NCBI RefSeq assembly: GCF_014058705.1
Contig: NZ_CP059692.1
Span: 2,795,001-2,859,000 of the forward strand
Length of the DNA: 64,000 nucleotides
Direction: 5' to 3'
Source: Aureimonas mangrovi
Lineage (GTDB): Bacteria; Pseudomonadota; Alphaproteobacteria; Rhizobiales; Rhizobiaceae
Shown here: positions 1 through 9,208 of the stretch, piece by piece
Layout: each line of letters opens with the position of its first letter
How positions within the stretch are numbered: the stretch's first letter is position 1
The notes under the pieces: generated by a model
Seen by the model: the letters and a program-made list of their open reading frames with translations, nothing else
Told to the model about the DNA's origin: nothing
The model's database searches: none
Position numbers and translations under genes: made by a program

Positions 1-26
1 TGGCGGATCGGAGTCGAGGCGTTCAT
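1..26 (-). CDS. First codons of a gene downstream of argD (probably argF), partial
   Basis: On the minus strand an ATG overlaps the argD stop codon (ATGA, 4 bp overlap). It opens a frame that reads M-N-A-S-T-P-I-R before the window ends. In Rhizobiales argD is usually followed by ornithine carbamoyltransferase (argF), and this start resembles argF starts, but eight residues cannot prove it. The overlap shows that the two genes are translationally coupled. Confidence 0.4.
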
Positions 27-1231
27 GCCGCCGCTCCCTGCGTCGAGGACAGCGCCGCGGCGGCCGCCTCGATGCGCTCCAGCGCGCCCCGGGCCTCCTC
101 GGCCGTCACGATCAGGGGTGGCAGAAGCCGGACGACATTGTCGCCGGCCGGAACCGCCAGAAGCCCGCGCTCGCGCAGCTTGGCGACGAACTCGCCATTG
201 GACCCGCGCACCTTGATGCCGACCAGAAGCCCCTCGCCGCGAATTTCCTCGACGACACCCGGATGGCGATCCTTCACCGACTCCAGCCCCTGCTTGAACA
301 GAAGGCCCATCTCGCGGACATGCTCCAGGAAACCCTCTTCCAGCACCACGTCGAGAACCGCGTTGCCGACGGCCATCGCCAGCGGATTGCCGCCGAAGGT
401 GGTGCCGTGGGTGCCGGCCGTCAGGCCGGAGGCAGCAGCCTCGGTGGCGAGACAGGCGCCGATCGGGAAGCCGCCGCCCAGGCCCTTGGCCGAGGCGAGG
501 AGATCGGGCGTCACGCCGGCGCCCTGATAGGCGTAGAAGTGCCCGGTGCGGCCGAGGCCCGACTGCACCTCGTCGAAGATCAGGAGCAGGCCGTTCTCGT
601 CGCACAGGTCGCGCAGCGCTTGCAGGAAGCCCGGCGGCGGCACGCGCACGCCGCCCTCGCCCTGGATCGGCTCGATCAGGATCGCGGCGGTCTGCGGGCC
701 GATCGCCGCCTTCACGGCGGCGAGGTCTCCGAACGGCACTTGGTCGAAGCCCTCGACCTTGGGCCCGAAGCCCTCAAGGTATTTCTTCTGGCCACCTGCG
801 GCGACGGTCGCCAACGTGCGGCCGTGGAAGGCGCCTTCGAAAGTAACGATGCGATAGCGCTCGGGCTCGCCCCCCACGAAATGGTAGCGCCGCGCGGCCT
901 TGATCGCGCATTCCAGCGCCTCGGCGCCCGAATTGGTGAAGAACACACGATCGGCGAAGGTCGCCTCGCACAGCCGCGAGGCCAGACGCGCCTGGCCCGG
1001 AATCTCGTAGAGGTTCGAGACGTGCCAGAGCTTGGTGGCCTGCGTGGTCAGCGCTTCGACGAGATGCGGATGCGCATGGCCGAGCGCGTTCACCGCGATG
1101 CCGGCGGCAAAATCCATGAAGCGGCGCCCATCGTCCGCGATCAGCCACACGCCTTCGCCTCGCTCGAAGCGAAGGTCCGCGCGAGCGTAGGTTGCGAACA
1201 GCGGCGAGTGGGCTTCTTGGGGGGCGGCCAT
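23..1231 (-). CDS. argD: Acetylornithine aminotransferase
   Basis: This 402-residue protein is a class-III PLP-dependent aminotransferase. It converts N-acetylglutamate semialdehyde and glutamate to N2-acetylornithine and 2-oxoglutarate in cytoplasmic arginine biosynthesis. The family motifs are present: the cofactor phosphate-binding segment [11 protein letters not shown] near residues 97-107, the [12 protein letters not shown] block near 219-230 containing the PLP-ring Asp, and the Schiff-base lysine K249 in SAKGLGGG. Length is normal for ArgD. The ATG start has only a weak Shine-Dalgarno but begins the conserved N-terminus. It is probably the first gene of an argD-argF operon, with a sigma-70-like promoter upstream. 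Other class-III transaminases (ornithine or succinylornithine) are alternatives; the downstream context favours arginine synthesis. Confidence 0.93.
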   Translation of the reverse strand: MAAPQEAHSPLFATYARADLRFERGEGVWLIADDGRRFMDFAAGIAVNALGHAHPHLVEALTTQATKLWHVSNLYEIPGQARLASRLCEATFADRVFFTNSGAEALECAIKAARRYHFVGGEPERYRIVTFEGAFHGRTLATVAAGGQKKYLEGFGPKVEGFDQVPFGDLAAVKAAIGPQTAAILIEPIQGEGGVRVPPPGFLQALRDLCDENGLLLIFDEVQSGLGRTGHFYAYQGAGVTPDLLASAKGLGGGFPIGACLATEAAASGLTAGTHGTTFGGNPLAMAVGNAVLDVVLEEGFLEHVREMGLLFKQGLESVKDRHPGVVEEIRGEGLLVGIKVRGSNGEFVAKLRERGLLAVPAGDNVVRLLPPLIVTAEEARGALERIEAAAAALSSTQGAAA

Positions 1232-1345
1232 GAGACTACTTCACGGGTTAAGCTTGAAGAAAATGCGGACGAAGACTTCCTGAAACGAAGCAAGCCTGCC
1301 GTGGGCAGGCTTTGCGTCGGTTGCGGCGGGCATTTGAACACGCGT

Positions 1346-1376
1346 GCTATACCATGTCGAAAGGCCGCCTTGTCAA
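1346..1376 (-). promoter_or_regulatory. Candidate sigma-70 promoter for argD
   Basis: On the minus strand a perfect -35 TTGACA (1371-1376) is followed after 19 bp by TATAGC (1346-1351); reading GTATAG instead gives 18 bp. It lies about 115 bp upstream of the argD start in the divergent argD-gcrA interval. Sequence match only. Confidence 0.5.
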
Positions 1377-1450
1377 CGAACGACGCCTGAGCCCCGGGCG
1401 CTCTGCACGCGAGCGCAGTCCGTGCGGCAAGCTGGGGATAACCGCAAATC

Positions 1451-1502
1451 GATTCGAGGCGCCCCGGCGCGACTCTTGTCAGCGAGTCACCCGATATATA
1501 GT
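1451..1502 (+). promoter_or_regulatory. Candidate gcrA promoter with three GANTC methylation sites
   Basis: GATTC at 1451, GACTC at 1471 and GAGTC at 1484 lie within 38 bp. The last sits between a -35-like TTGTCA (1476-1481) and a -10-like TATAGT (1497-1502, spacing 15 bp). GANTC is the target of the cell-cycle methyltransferase CcrM in alphaproteobacteria, and GcrA acts with sigma-70 at promoters bearing methylated GANTC near the -10/-35. The interval 1232-1637 holds no gene; this and the argD promoter are the only signals I see in it. Confidence 0.5.
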
Positions 1503-1637
1503 TTGGGGACGTACCAGATTTCGTGCGGCAAGCATCAGCAGTCACATAGATATGGTGGATCATCCGGCGGGCCTCGGCCCGTGGACTGTAAACGGATTCC
1601 GATGATCCGCCCTGTCCGAAACGAGGAGCTTACTAAA

Positions 1638-2204
1638 ATGAGCTGGACGGACGAACGTATCGACCTTCTCAAGAAGCGCTGGGCCGATGGTCACAGCGCC
1701 AGCCAGATCGCGGGCGAGCTCGGCGGCGTCACCCGAAATGCGGTGATCGGCAAGGTCCATCGCCTGAAGCTCGAAAGCCGGATCAAGACCGCGCCCGTCA
1801 CCGAGCCCGTAGCCACGGTGAAGGCCAAGCCCGCAACGGCGGAGCCCGTACGCCCGGCCGAGACGGCCGCCCCGCGCCTCGTCGTTGCCTCGCAGGCCGG
1901 CATTTCGCGCCAGCCGACGGCGCGCGCCATCGGCGCCACCGCATTGAAGATGGAGGAAGAGGTCGATCTCGTCGCAGAGCGCGGTCTCGTCACCGAGCAG
2001 CAGCAGAGCGCGGAGATCGTGCCGATCTCGCGCAACCTCACGCTGGTGCAACTCTCCGAGCGCACCTGCAAATGGCCACTCGGCGATCCGCTCTCGCCCG
2101 ATTTCCGCTTCTGCGGCAACCATTCAGGCGACGCCTCGCCCTACTGCCAGTATCATGCCCGGATCGCCTTCCAGCCGGTGTCCGAGCGCCGCCGGGTTCG
2201 CTGA
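1638..2204 (+). CDS. gcrA: Cell-cycle transcriptional regulator GcrA
   Basis: This is a 188-residue GcrA-family regulator. The N-terminus (MSWTDERIDLLKKRW, then a helix-turn-helix around SASQIAGELGGVTRNAVIGKVHRL) is the diagnostic GcrA DNA-binding domain. A variable Pro/Ala-rich linker spans about residues 55-125. The C-terminal domain contains the Cys/His block CKWPLGDP...FCG...PYCQYHARIA, which in Caulobacter contacts the sigma-70 domain. GcrA stimulates sigma-70 transcription at CcrM-methylated promoters during S phase. The ATG at 1638 is chosen because GAGGAG lies about 10 bp upstream and the conserved domain begins there; the frame is open further upstream. A DUF3297 gene follows 3 bp after the stop. 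Confidence 0.95.
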   Translation: MSWTDERIDLLKKRWADGHSASQIAGELGGVTRNAVIGKVHRLKLESRIKTAPVTEPVATVKAKPATAEPVRPAETAAPRLVVASQAGISRQPTARAIGATALKMEEEVDLVAERGLVTEQQQSAEIVPISRNLTLVQLSERTCKWPLGDPLSPDFRFCGNHSGDASPYCQYHARIAFQPVSERRRVR

Positions 2205-2207
2205 TCG

Positions 2208-2471
2208 ATGAGCGACAAGCTTCCGGCCGATGCCGCCATGCCCGATCGCCTGTCGATCGACCCCGACAGCCCGTTCCACGACGAAGCCCTGCTCGCGCGG
2301 GGCGTCGGCATCCGCTTCAACGGGGCGGAGAAAACCAATGTCGAGGAGTATTGCGTCAGCGAGGGCTGGGTGCGCGTGGCGGCCGGCAAGACGCTGGACC
2401 GCAAGGGCAAGCCGCTGACGATTAAGCTGAAGGGCACCGTCGAGCCCTATCCGAAGGGCGACGGCGAGTAA
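2208..2471 (+). CDS. DUF3297 family protein
   Basis: This 87-residue hydrophilic protein matches the DUF3297 family, small proteins of unknown function common in alpha- and gammaproteobacteria. There is no signal peptide or membrane segment. The conserved core is LSIDPDSPFHDE...GVGIRFNG...NVEEYC.SEGWVRV. It starts 3 bp after the gcrA stop, so the two are almost certainly cotranscribed, and a strong terminator follows. Linkage to gcrA suggests cell-cycle-timed expression, but no function can be assigned. Confidence 0.8.
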   Translation: MSDKLPADAAMPDRLSIDPDSPFHDEALLARGVGIRFNGAEKTNVEEYCVSEGWVRVAAGKTLDRKGKPLTIKLKGTVEPYPKGDGE

Positions 2472-2500
2472 GGCTGGGCCCCGTCGTTGAGGGGCATGAA

Positions 2501-2533
2501 AAGGGCGCCGATCCGAAGATCGGCGCCCTTTTT
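2501..2533. terminator. Bidirectional terminator between DUF3297 and phoB
   Basis: A perfect 13-bp stem (2501-2513 with 2518-2530) closes a CGAA tetraloop. It is preceded by AAAA and followed by a T tract, so it can stop transcripts from both convergent sides. Confidence 0.85.
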
Positions 2534-2600
2534 CGTACTCGATTTCTCGCACCCGATGGAACGATGACCGCCGGCCGCGTCCAGGAACGGCGACAGCCCC

Positions 2601-3311
2601 TCAGGAGGCGCGGCCCGTGAAGGTTTCATCGAAAGCGTAGCCCGAACCGCGCACGGTGCGGATCGGGTCGATACGCTGGCCCCGGTTCAGCGTGCGGCGA
2701 AGGCGACCGACATGCACGTCAACCGTGCGCTCGTCGACATAGACACCCTGCCCCCAAACTCCGTCCAGGAGCTGCTCGCGCGAGAAAACGCGGCCGGGGG
2801 CCTGCATCAGGAATTCCAGGAGCTTGAACTCCGTCGGTCCGAGCTTCACCTCGCGGCCCGATCGGCGCACGCGGCGCGTCTCGCGGTCGAGCTCGATATC
2901 GCCCGCCGCAAGGCGCGCTGCGATCCGTTCAGGCTTCGTCCGGCGCAGCATGGCCCGCACGCGCGCCATCAGCTCGGGCGTCGAGAACGGCTTGACGATG
3001 TAGTCGTCCGCACCGACCGAGAGGCCGCGCACGCGCTCGCTCTCCTCGCCGCGCGCCGTCAGCATGATGATCGGCAGCATCGCCGTCTCCTCGCGCTGCC
3101 GCAACCGCCGACACAGCTCGACGCCGGAAAGGCCGGGCAGCATCCAGTCGAGAAGCAGAAGATCGGGCTGCGCCTCCCGCAGCCTGATGTCAGCCTCGTC
3201 GCCGCGCGCGATCACCTCGACGTCGTAGCCCTCGGCTTCGAGATTGTAACGCAGGAGGATACCGAGAGCCTCTTCGTCTTCGACCACCGCGACACGGGGT
3301 GCCATCGCCAT
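2601..3311 (-). CDS. phoB: Phosphate regulon response regulator PhoB
   Basis: This 236-residue OmpR/PhoB-type response regulator has a receiver domain (about 1-120) with the acidic pocket VVEDEE, phosphoacceptor D55 in LLLLDWMLP, a conserved Thr in MLTARGEE and K107 in VKPF. A winged-helix DNA-binding domain (about 130-230) ends with the recognition segment TVDVHVGRLRRTL. Once phosphorylated by PhoR it activates PHO-box promoters under phosphate limitation. The ATG at 3311 has AGGAGG 8 bp upstream; an adjacent GTG (3314) and a second ATG (3305) are alternatives. It is the last gene of the pstCAB-phoU-phoB operon, 53 bp after phoU. Confidence 0.95.
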   Translation of the reverse strand: MAMAPRVAVVEDEEALGILLRYNLEAEGYDVEVIARGDEADIRLREAQPDLLLLDWMLPGLSGVELCRRLRQREETAMLPIIMLTARGEESERVRGLSVGADDYIVKPFSTPELMARVRAMLRRTKPERIAARLAAGDIELDRETRRVRRSGREVKLGPTEFKLLEFLMQAPGRVFSREQLLDGVWGQGVYVDERTVDVHVGRLRRTLNRGQRIDPIRTVRGSGYAFDETFTGRAS

Positions 3312-3364
3312 CACTCCAGCCTCCTGGTCAGCCCCGGCGCGTCATCGAGCCGGGGGCCCTCGCC

Positions 3365-4081
3365 TCAGACGCTCGCCTGCGCGGTGCCGATCGTGTGGGT
3401 TCGATCGTCCTTGGGGCGATCGAGATCCATCTGCTGACCCGTCTTGATGTAGTAGATCGTCTCCGCGATGTTGGTCGCGTGGTCGCCGATCCGCTCAATG
3501 TTCTTGGCCGAAAAGAGAAGATGCGTGCAAGCGGTGATGTTGCGCGGATCCTCCATCATGTAGGTCAAGAGTTCCCGGAAGATCGACGTGTACATCGCGT
3601 CGATTTCCTCGTCGCGCATGCGCACGGCCTCTGCTCGGGCCTCATCGCGCACCGCATAGGCATCGAGCACGTCCTTGAGCTGCTCGAGCGCGAGCTCCGA
3701 AAGATGTTCGATGCCGCGCACGAGCTTGACCGGCTGGTTGTGCTCCGCGATCGAAATCACGCGCTTGGCGATGTTCTTGCCGAGATCACCGATGCGTTCG
3801 AGGTCGTTGGAGATGCGGATGGCGCCCACGATCTCGCGCAGGTCCTGCGCCATCGGCTGGCGCTTGGCGATCGTCATGATCGCGTGCTCATCGAGGTCGC
3901 GCTGGGCGGCGTCGAGGACCTTGTCCTCGGCCACGACGGAGCGGGCAAGGACCGCGTCGCTGCGGGTGAGCGACTCGACGGCGCGCGCGACGATGCGCTC
4001 GGCCTGCCCGCCCATCGACGAGATGTCGCTGAGGATGGACTTGAGCTCGGCATCGTAGGACGAGACGATATGTTCGGCCAT
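3365..4081 (-). CDS. phoU: Phosphate signalling protein PhoU
   Basis: This is a 238-residue PhoU with two tandem three-helix PhoU domains. Each carries the metal-binding ExxxD-type signature: RISNDLERIGDLGKNIAKR in the first half and SAKNIERIGDHATNIAE in the second. PhoU links the Pst transporter to PhoR and restrains PhoB activity and phosphate uptake when phosphate is plentiful. The ATG at 4081 is preceded by GGGAG. It lies 35 bp after pstB, in the conserved pst order. Confidence 0.96.
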   Translation of the reverse strand: MAEHIVSSYDAELKSILSDISSMGGQAERIVARAVESLTRSDAVLARSVVAEDKVLDAAQRDLDEHAIMTIAKRQPMAQDLREIVGAIRISNDLERIGDLGKNIAKRVISIAEHNQPVKLVRGIEHLSELALEQLKDVLDAYAVRDEARAEAVRMRDEEIDAMYTSIFRELLTYMMEDPRNITACTHLLFSAKNIERIGDHATNIAETIYYIKTGQQMDLDRPKDDRTHTIGTAQASV

Positions 4082-4116
4082 GAGGTTCTCCCGCCCCGCC
4101 GCCGGGGCATGTTGCG

Positions 4117-4941
<825 letters not shown>

Positions 4942-4952
4942 GATCGGTCCCT

Positions 4953-6269
4953 TTACCAGCGGCGTTCGAAGCGGCGGCGCAGCAAGACGGCGGCGATGTT
5001 CATCACCGCGAGGAAGAGAAGTAGGACGATGATCGCACCGGAGGTGCGTTCCACGAAGGCGCGGTCAGCCTCGTTCGCCCACATGAAGATCTGCACCGGC
5101 AGGGCCGTCGAGGCGTCCATCGGCCCCGAGGGGTGATCGGCGACGAAGGCGACCATGCCGATGAGGAGCAGCGGCGCCGTTTCGCCGAGCGCCTGCGCCA
5201 GGCCGATGATCGTGCCCGTCAAGATGCCGGGCGCGGCCAGCGGCAGCACATGGTGGAACACCATCTGGTTCTTCGAGGCGCCGAGTCCAAGAGCCGCCGC
5301 GCGGATCGATGGAGGGACGGCGCGCAGCGCGGCGCGGGTCGCGATGATGATCGTCGGCAGCGTCATCAGCGTCAGCACAAGTCCGCCGACGAGAGCCGCT
5401 GAACGTGGCAGGCCGAACCAGTTGACGAAGACGGCCAGGCCGAGCAGGCCGAAGACGATCGACGGCACGGCCGCAAGATTGTTGATGTTGACCTCGATGA
5501 GATCGGTCAGTCGGTTCTTCGGCGCGAACTCCTCCAGATAGATGGAGGCGGCGACGCCGATCGGCAGCGCCAAGAGAAGGACGATCACCATCATCATGAA
5601 GGAGCCGGCGATCGCCACACCCACGCCCGCCGTCTCGGCGCGCGAAGAGGCGCCGTTGGTGAAGAAGCCGGTGTTGAAACGCTGGGCGAGGTCGCCGCTG
5701 TCCTGGAGCTGAGCGATCCAGGCCAGCTGACGATCGTTCAGCGGACGGCGGTTCTCGGGCACGTCGAGATTGTACTGCCCCTTGACCGCCGAATCGACGA
5801 TCGAGTTGGCCGGGAGCCAGATTTCCTGGGTCGTGCCGATGATCGTCGGATTTGCCAGCACCTCGTCGCGCAGAAGACCGCGCACGCCGTTGGAGACGAG
5901 CGCCGAAACCTGCGAGAAGGCCTGACGGTCTTCGCGATCGACGCCCAGCTTGGCGGCGATCGCCTCGTTGGCGAGGCGCGGATAGTCCGCACGCATCATA
6001 GCGCTACGGTCGCGCTCGCCGTTCGGGTCGATCACCTCTTCCGAAAAGGTGATCGGAAGACGCAGCTCGGTCTGCCAGAAGGCGGTGTAGCCTTGGCTGA
6101 TCACAGTCCACAGGAGCCACACGAGGAAGACGAGGCCGACACCGACGGCGGCGATGCCATACATCTTGAAGCGGCGTTCTGCGGCGTAGCGGCGGCGGAT
6201 GCCGATGTCCCGGCGCGCAGGCGCCACGCTTGTCGGCGCTCCGGCGCGCCCTGCGGTCGTATCGCTCAT
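4953..6269 (-). CDS. pstA: Phosphate ABC transporter permease PstA
   Basis: This is a 438-residue inner-membrane permease. One transmembrane segment lies near residues 36-56, then a long periplasmic DUF3333-type insert (about 60-200), then the BPD transmembrane domain with the ATPase-coupling EAA-like loop [23 protein letters not shown]. The long N-terminal insert is usual for alphaproteobacterial PstA and makes it longer than the roughly 300-residue E. coli protein. Its ATG overlaps the pstC stop (ATGA), so the two permeases are translationally coupled. Confidence 0.95.
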   Translation of the reverse strand: MSDTTAGRAGAPTSVAPARRDIGIRRRYAAERRFKMYGIAAVGVGLVFLVWLLWTVISQGYTAFWQTELRLPITFSEEVIDPNGERDRSAMMRADYPRLANEAIAAKLGVDREDRQAFSQVSALVSNGVRGLLRDEVLANPTIIGTTQEIWLPANSIVDSAVKGQYNLDVPENRRPLNDRQLAWIAQLQDSGDLAQRFNTGFFTNGASSRAETAGVGVAIAGSFMMMVIVLLLALPIGVAASIYLEEFAPKNRLTDLIEVNINNLAAVPSIVFGLLGLAVFVNWFGLPRSAALVGGLVLTLMTLPTIIIATRAALRAVPPSIRAAALGLGASKNQMVFHHVLPLAAPGILTGTIIGLAQALGETAPLLLIGMVAFVADHPSGPMDASTALPVQIFMWANEADRAFVERTSGAIIVLLLFLAVMNIAAVLLRRRFERRW

Positions 6270-7744
6270 TCGTACTGCTCCCGATACTTGCGCACGATGT
6301 AGAGGGCGAAGACGTTCAGCCCGAGGGTGATCACGAAGAGCGACAGGCCGAGGGCGAAGGCGACGAGGCTCTGCGGTGAGGTGAAGTCGATGTCGCCCGT
6401 CAGCTGGCTGACGATCTTGATCGTCACCGTTGTCATCGCCTCGAACGGGTTGATCGTCAGATTGGCGGCGATGCCTGCCGCGAGCACCACGATCATGGTC
6501 TCGCCGATGGCGCGCGACATGGTCAGCAGTAGCGCCGAGACGATCCCCGGCAGCGCCGCCGGCAAGATCACCTTGCGCACCGTCTCGGAGCGCGTGGCAC
6601 CGAGGCCCAGCGAACCGTCGCGCAGCGAGCGCGGAACCGCCGTGATGACGTCATCCGAAAGAGACGAGACGAAGGGGATGAGCATCACGCCCATCACGAG
6701 GCCCGCTGTCAGCACCGACTGAGCCTGAATGAAGCTCGAGTAACTTCCCGTCAGGAGACCGTTGAGCTGGCCAGAAAGGTCACGCAGGAACGGGCCGACG
6801 GTGATCAGCGCGAAGAAGCCGTAGACGATGGTGGGAATGCCGGCCAGCACCTCCAGCAGCGGCTTGACGACGCCACGCGCACGAGGGCTCGCGTATTCGG
6901 CCATGTAGATCGCCGCGAAGAGGCCGATCGGCACCGCGAAGCACATGGCGACGAGGGCGATGTAGAGCGTGCCAGCCAGGAGCGGCACGAGGCCGAACTG
7001 CCCCGCCGCGCTCGTGCCGGCCGCCGCAAAGCGCGGCTCCCACACCGTTCCGAACAGGAAGTCGGTGATCGGCACGAAGGAGAAGAACTGCATCGCCTCG
7101 AACAGCATCGAGAAGACGATGCCGACAGTGGTGAGAATGGCGATGGATGATGCGACGATCAGGAGCGCGCGGGTCACACGCTCGACCGTGTCGCGGGCCC
7201 GCAGCCGCAGTCGGATGCGGCTGATCGCGAAGGCTGCGCCCGCGACGGCCAGCGCGATCACGACGACCGTCATGGCAAGGCGGCTGGTGTCTTCAGCCTG
7301 GATCTGCGCGAGCGCAGCGGGAATCATGAAATCCTGCGCTGCGGTCACGACCGGAACGCCGCGAGCCTGAAGGATCGGGCCGAGTTCGGCGATGCCCATA
7401 TCGGCGACGGCGCCACGCTCATGCTCGGGTATCAGGCGGATGCCGCGCGCCAGGCTGTCGACGATGCTCTCGGCCAGCCCTGGGAAAGCATTCAGCTGCG
7501 GGCCGACATCCTCGGGGAAGTTCGACCGCACGACGCCGTCGATGACGAAGGGTGAAACGATGATCCACGCCACGAGCGCGAGAATAGAGGGCAGCGCCGC
7601 CCAGGTGAAGGCATAGGCGCCGTGATAGATCGGCCGCGAATGGAGATGCTCGCCCTTGGCCACGGCGCGGGCGCGGTGCACCGCGACGAAACCGGCGACA
7701 ATCGCCAGCACGAGAACCGTCAAAACGATCATCGAAGTCGTCAT
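6266..7744 (-). CDS. pstC: Phosphate ABC transporter permease PstC
   Basis: This is a 492-residue inner-membrane permease. The N-terminal half has a membrane segment at the extreme N-terminus and further hydrophobic stretches; the C-terminal BPD domain carries the EAA loop LGLGATRSETVRKVILPAALPG followed by SRAIGETM. The extended N-terminal half matches the alphaproteobacterial PstC type. The ATG at 7744 (MTTSMIVL) starts the first hydrophobic helix and has AAGGA upstream; the frame is open 29 codons further without homologous sequence. It is the first gene of the pst operon and lies directly behind a PHO-box promoter. No pstS lies between phoR and pstC, so the binding protein must be encoded elsewhere. 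Confidence 0.95.
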   Translation of the reverse strand: MTTSMIVLTVLVLAIVAGFVAVHRARAVAKGEHLHSRPIYHGAYAFTWAALPSILALVAWIIVSPFVIDGVVRSNFPEDVGPQLNAFPGLAESIVDSLARGIRLIPEHERGAVADMGIAELGPILQARGVPVVTAAQDFMIPAALAQIQAEDTSRLAMTVVVIALAVAGAAFAISRIRLRLRARDTVERVTRALLIVASSIAILTTVGIVFSMLFEAMQFFSFVPITDFLFGTVWEPRFAAAGTSAAGQFGLVPLLAGTLYIALVAMCFAVPIGLFAAIYMAEYASPRARGVVKPLLEVLAGIPTIVYGFFALITVGPFLRDLSGQLNGLLTGSYSSFIQAQSVLTAGLVMGVMLIPFVSSLSDDVITAVPRSLRDGSLGLGATRSETVRKVILPAALPGIVSALLLTMSRAIGETMIVVLAAGIAANLTINPFEAMTTVTIKIVSQLTGDIDFTSPQSLVAFALGLSLFVITLGLNVFALYIVRKYREQYE

Positions 7745-7875
7745 TGCCTGAGCGTTCCTTCGGCCACGTCGCCTGAAAGACGACCGGACACCGAAGCCGG
7801 CCATCACGCCGGGAAACGCGCGCCGCTCCATAGCTTCCGCTACGCACCACGGCGCCGTTTATCGGCGACCGCCAC

Positions 7876-7909
7876 CGTATAGGGGGAGGCCGTCTCACTT
7901 TTATGACAC
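7876..7909 (-). promoter_or_regulatory. PHO box and -10 element upstream of pstC
   Basis: On the minus strand, GTGTCATAAAAGTGAGAC (7892-7909) has the geometry of a PHO box: two 7-bp repeats separated by 4 A/T bases. The first repeat matches CTGTCAT at 6 of 7 positions, the second only weakly. TATACG (7876-7881) follows 10 bp later, which is where Pho-activated promoters carry their -10. It lies about 130 bp before pstC. Confidence 0.65.
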
Positions 7910-7927
7910 CCTAAGATATTGATTTTT

Positions 7928-7948
7928 ATGGAATCAGGCTGATTCCAT
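7928..7948. repeat. Perfect inverted repeat with two GANTC sites at the end of phoR
   Basis: ATGGAATCA (7928-7936), GGC, TGATTCCAT (7940-7948) is a perfect 9-bp palindrome that includes the phoR stop codon. Each arm carries one GANTC. On the phoR strand it is followed by A rather than T residues, so it is not a classical terminator for phoR. Confidence 0.6.
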
Positions 7949-9208
7949 GTCGGTTTTGCGACGGAACCGGACCGAGAAGGTCGAGCCCTTGCCCTCCACC
8001 GACTCGATGCGCAGCCGCGTGCCGTGCCGGATCAGGATGTTGCGCACGATCGAAAGACCGAGCCCCGTGCCGTCGCGCGCCTTCGGGTCGCCCTCCGCCA
8101 CGCGGTAGAAGCGCTCGGTGAGGCGCGGCAAGTGCCGGGAAGCGATGCCGGGTCCGAAATCCCGGACCTCGGCCTCCGCCTCGTTCTCCCCCACGGCGGA
8201 CAGGTCGATGATGACGCGTTTGCCCGACGCGGCGTAGCGGCAGGCGTTCTCGACGAGATTGACAAAGACGCGGACGAGTTCGTCGCCGTCGCCCTCGACG
8301 AGGAAGCTGTCGTGCCCGTCCGTGTCCAGTTCCAGTTCGACGCCCGCTTCCGCGGCCAGCGGCTCCATCAGCGCGCGCACGGTGGAAAGCACAGCGACGA
8401 GGTCGGCCTCGTCACCCGGTCCAAGCCGTGGCCGCGTCTCGATCCGCGAGAGCGAGAGAAGATCATCGATGAGCCGCGACATGCGTCCCGCCTGATCGCG
8501 CATGATGGAGAGGAAGCGCGTGCGTGCCTCACGGTCGTCGCGCGCAGGGCCTTCCAGCGTCTCGATGAACCCGATGAGGGACGCGAGCGGCGTGCGCAGT
8601 TCGTGGCTGGCGTTGGCAACGAAGTCCGAGCGCATTCGCGCGGCCTGATGCTCGGCGGTGCGGTCGCGGAAGGTGAAGAGGGCGTAGCGCGTGGTGCCCG
8701 GCCTGTCCTCGCGGATGGGCGATATGCTCAGCGACCAGACGCGCTCCTCCAGCCGGCCTTCGCGGTGGATGGTCTCGCAGGGGATCGAATCGGCAAAGAC
8801 CTCGCGCGCCAGCATGGCGACTTCCGGCGTGCGGAAGCGCAGGGTCACCGGCTCGCCCGGCGCCACGGTGCCGAAGGTCTGAACGGCCGCGCGGTTGCAG
8901 AAGCGGATGAAGAGCGCGCGGTCGACGATGAGCACCGGATCGGTCATCGCCTCGAGGACAGGGCCGGCAGCCCCCTCACCCCATAACGGCCCCTGGACGG
9001 TGACCGGCCCGGCCGCCGCGCGCGGACGCGACCGGCGATCGATGAGGGCAAAAGCGACGACGACCAGCGAGGCGATGGCGGCAAGCGGCACCGCCTGTGG
9101 AACGAGGAACGCAATCAGCGCGAAGCCGGCGACGGCGGCAAGGTCGGAGCGGCGCCTGAGCGCTGCCTCGTATCGTCTTCTCCAGGCGGCCTTGCGTTCG
9201 TCCTTCAC
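7934..9208 (-). CDS. phoR: Phosphate regulon sensor histidine kinase PhoR
   Basis: This 424-residue membrane histidine kinase has N-terminal hydrophobic segments (about 23-56), a PAS domain (about 85-185), a HisKA domain with the phospho-accepting His202 in NASHELRTPL, and a HATPase_c domain with N, G1 (DFGPGI) and G2 (GTGLGLSIV) boxes. It phosphorylates PhoB when phosphate is limiting. The start is a GTG whose G-T-G-A overlaps the stop of the upstream gene; there is no clear Shine-Dalgarno, so translation is probably coupled. The frame stays open upstream, but without conserved sequence. The pst operon follows after its own promoter. Confidence 0.92.
   Translation of the reverse strand: MKDERKAAWRRRYEAALRRRSDLAAVAGFALIAFLVPQAVPLAAIASLVVVAFALIDRRSRPRAAAGPVTVQGPLWGEGAAGPVLEAMTDPVLIVDRALFIRFCNRAAVQTFGTVAPGEPVTLRFRTPEVAMLAREVFADSIPCETIHREGRLEERVWSLSISPIREDRPGTTRYALFTFRDRTAEHQAARMRSDFVANASHELRTPLASLIGFIETLEGPARDDREARTRFLSIMRDQAGRMSRLIDDLLSLSRIETRPRLGPGDEADLVAVLSTVRALMEPLAAEAGVELELDTDGHDSFLVEGDGDELVRVFVNLVENACRYAASGKRVIIDLSAVGENEAEAEVRDFGPGIASRHLPRLTERFYRVAEGDPKARDGTGLGLSIVRNILIRHGTRLRIESVEGKGSTFSVRFRRKTDMESA

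Noticed and set aside
3332-3357. GC-rich hairpin between phoU and phoB as a terminator
   Set aside because: Imperfect stem without a T tract, inside a conserved operon with a good phoB ribosome binding site.
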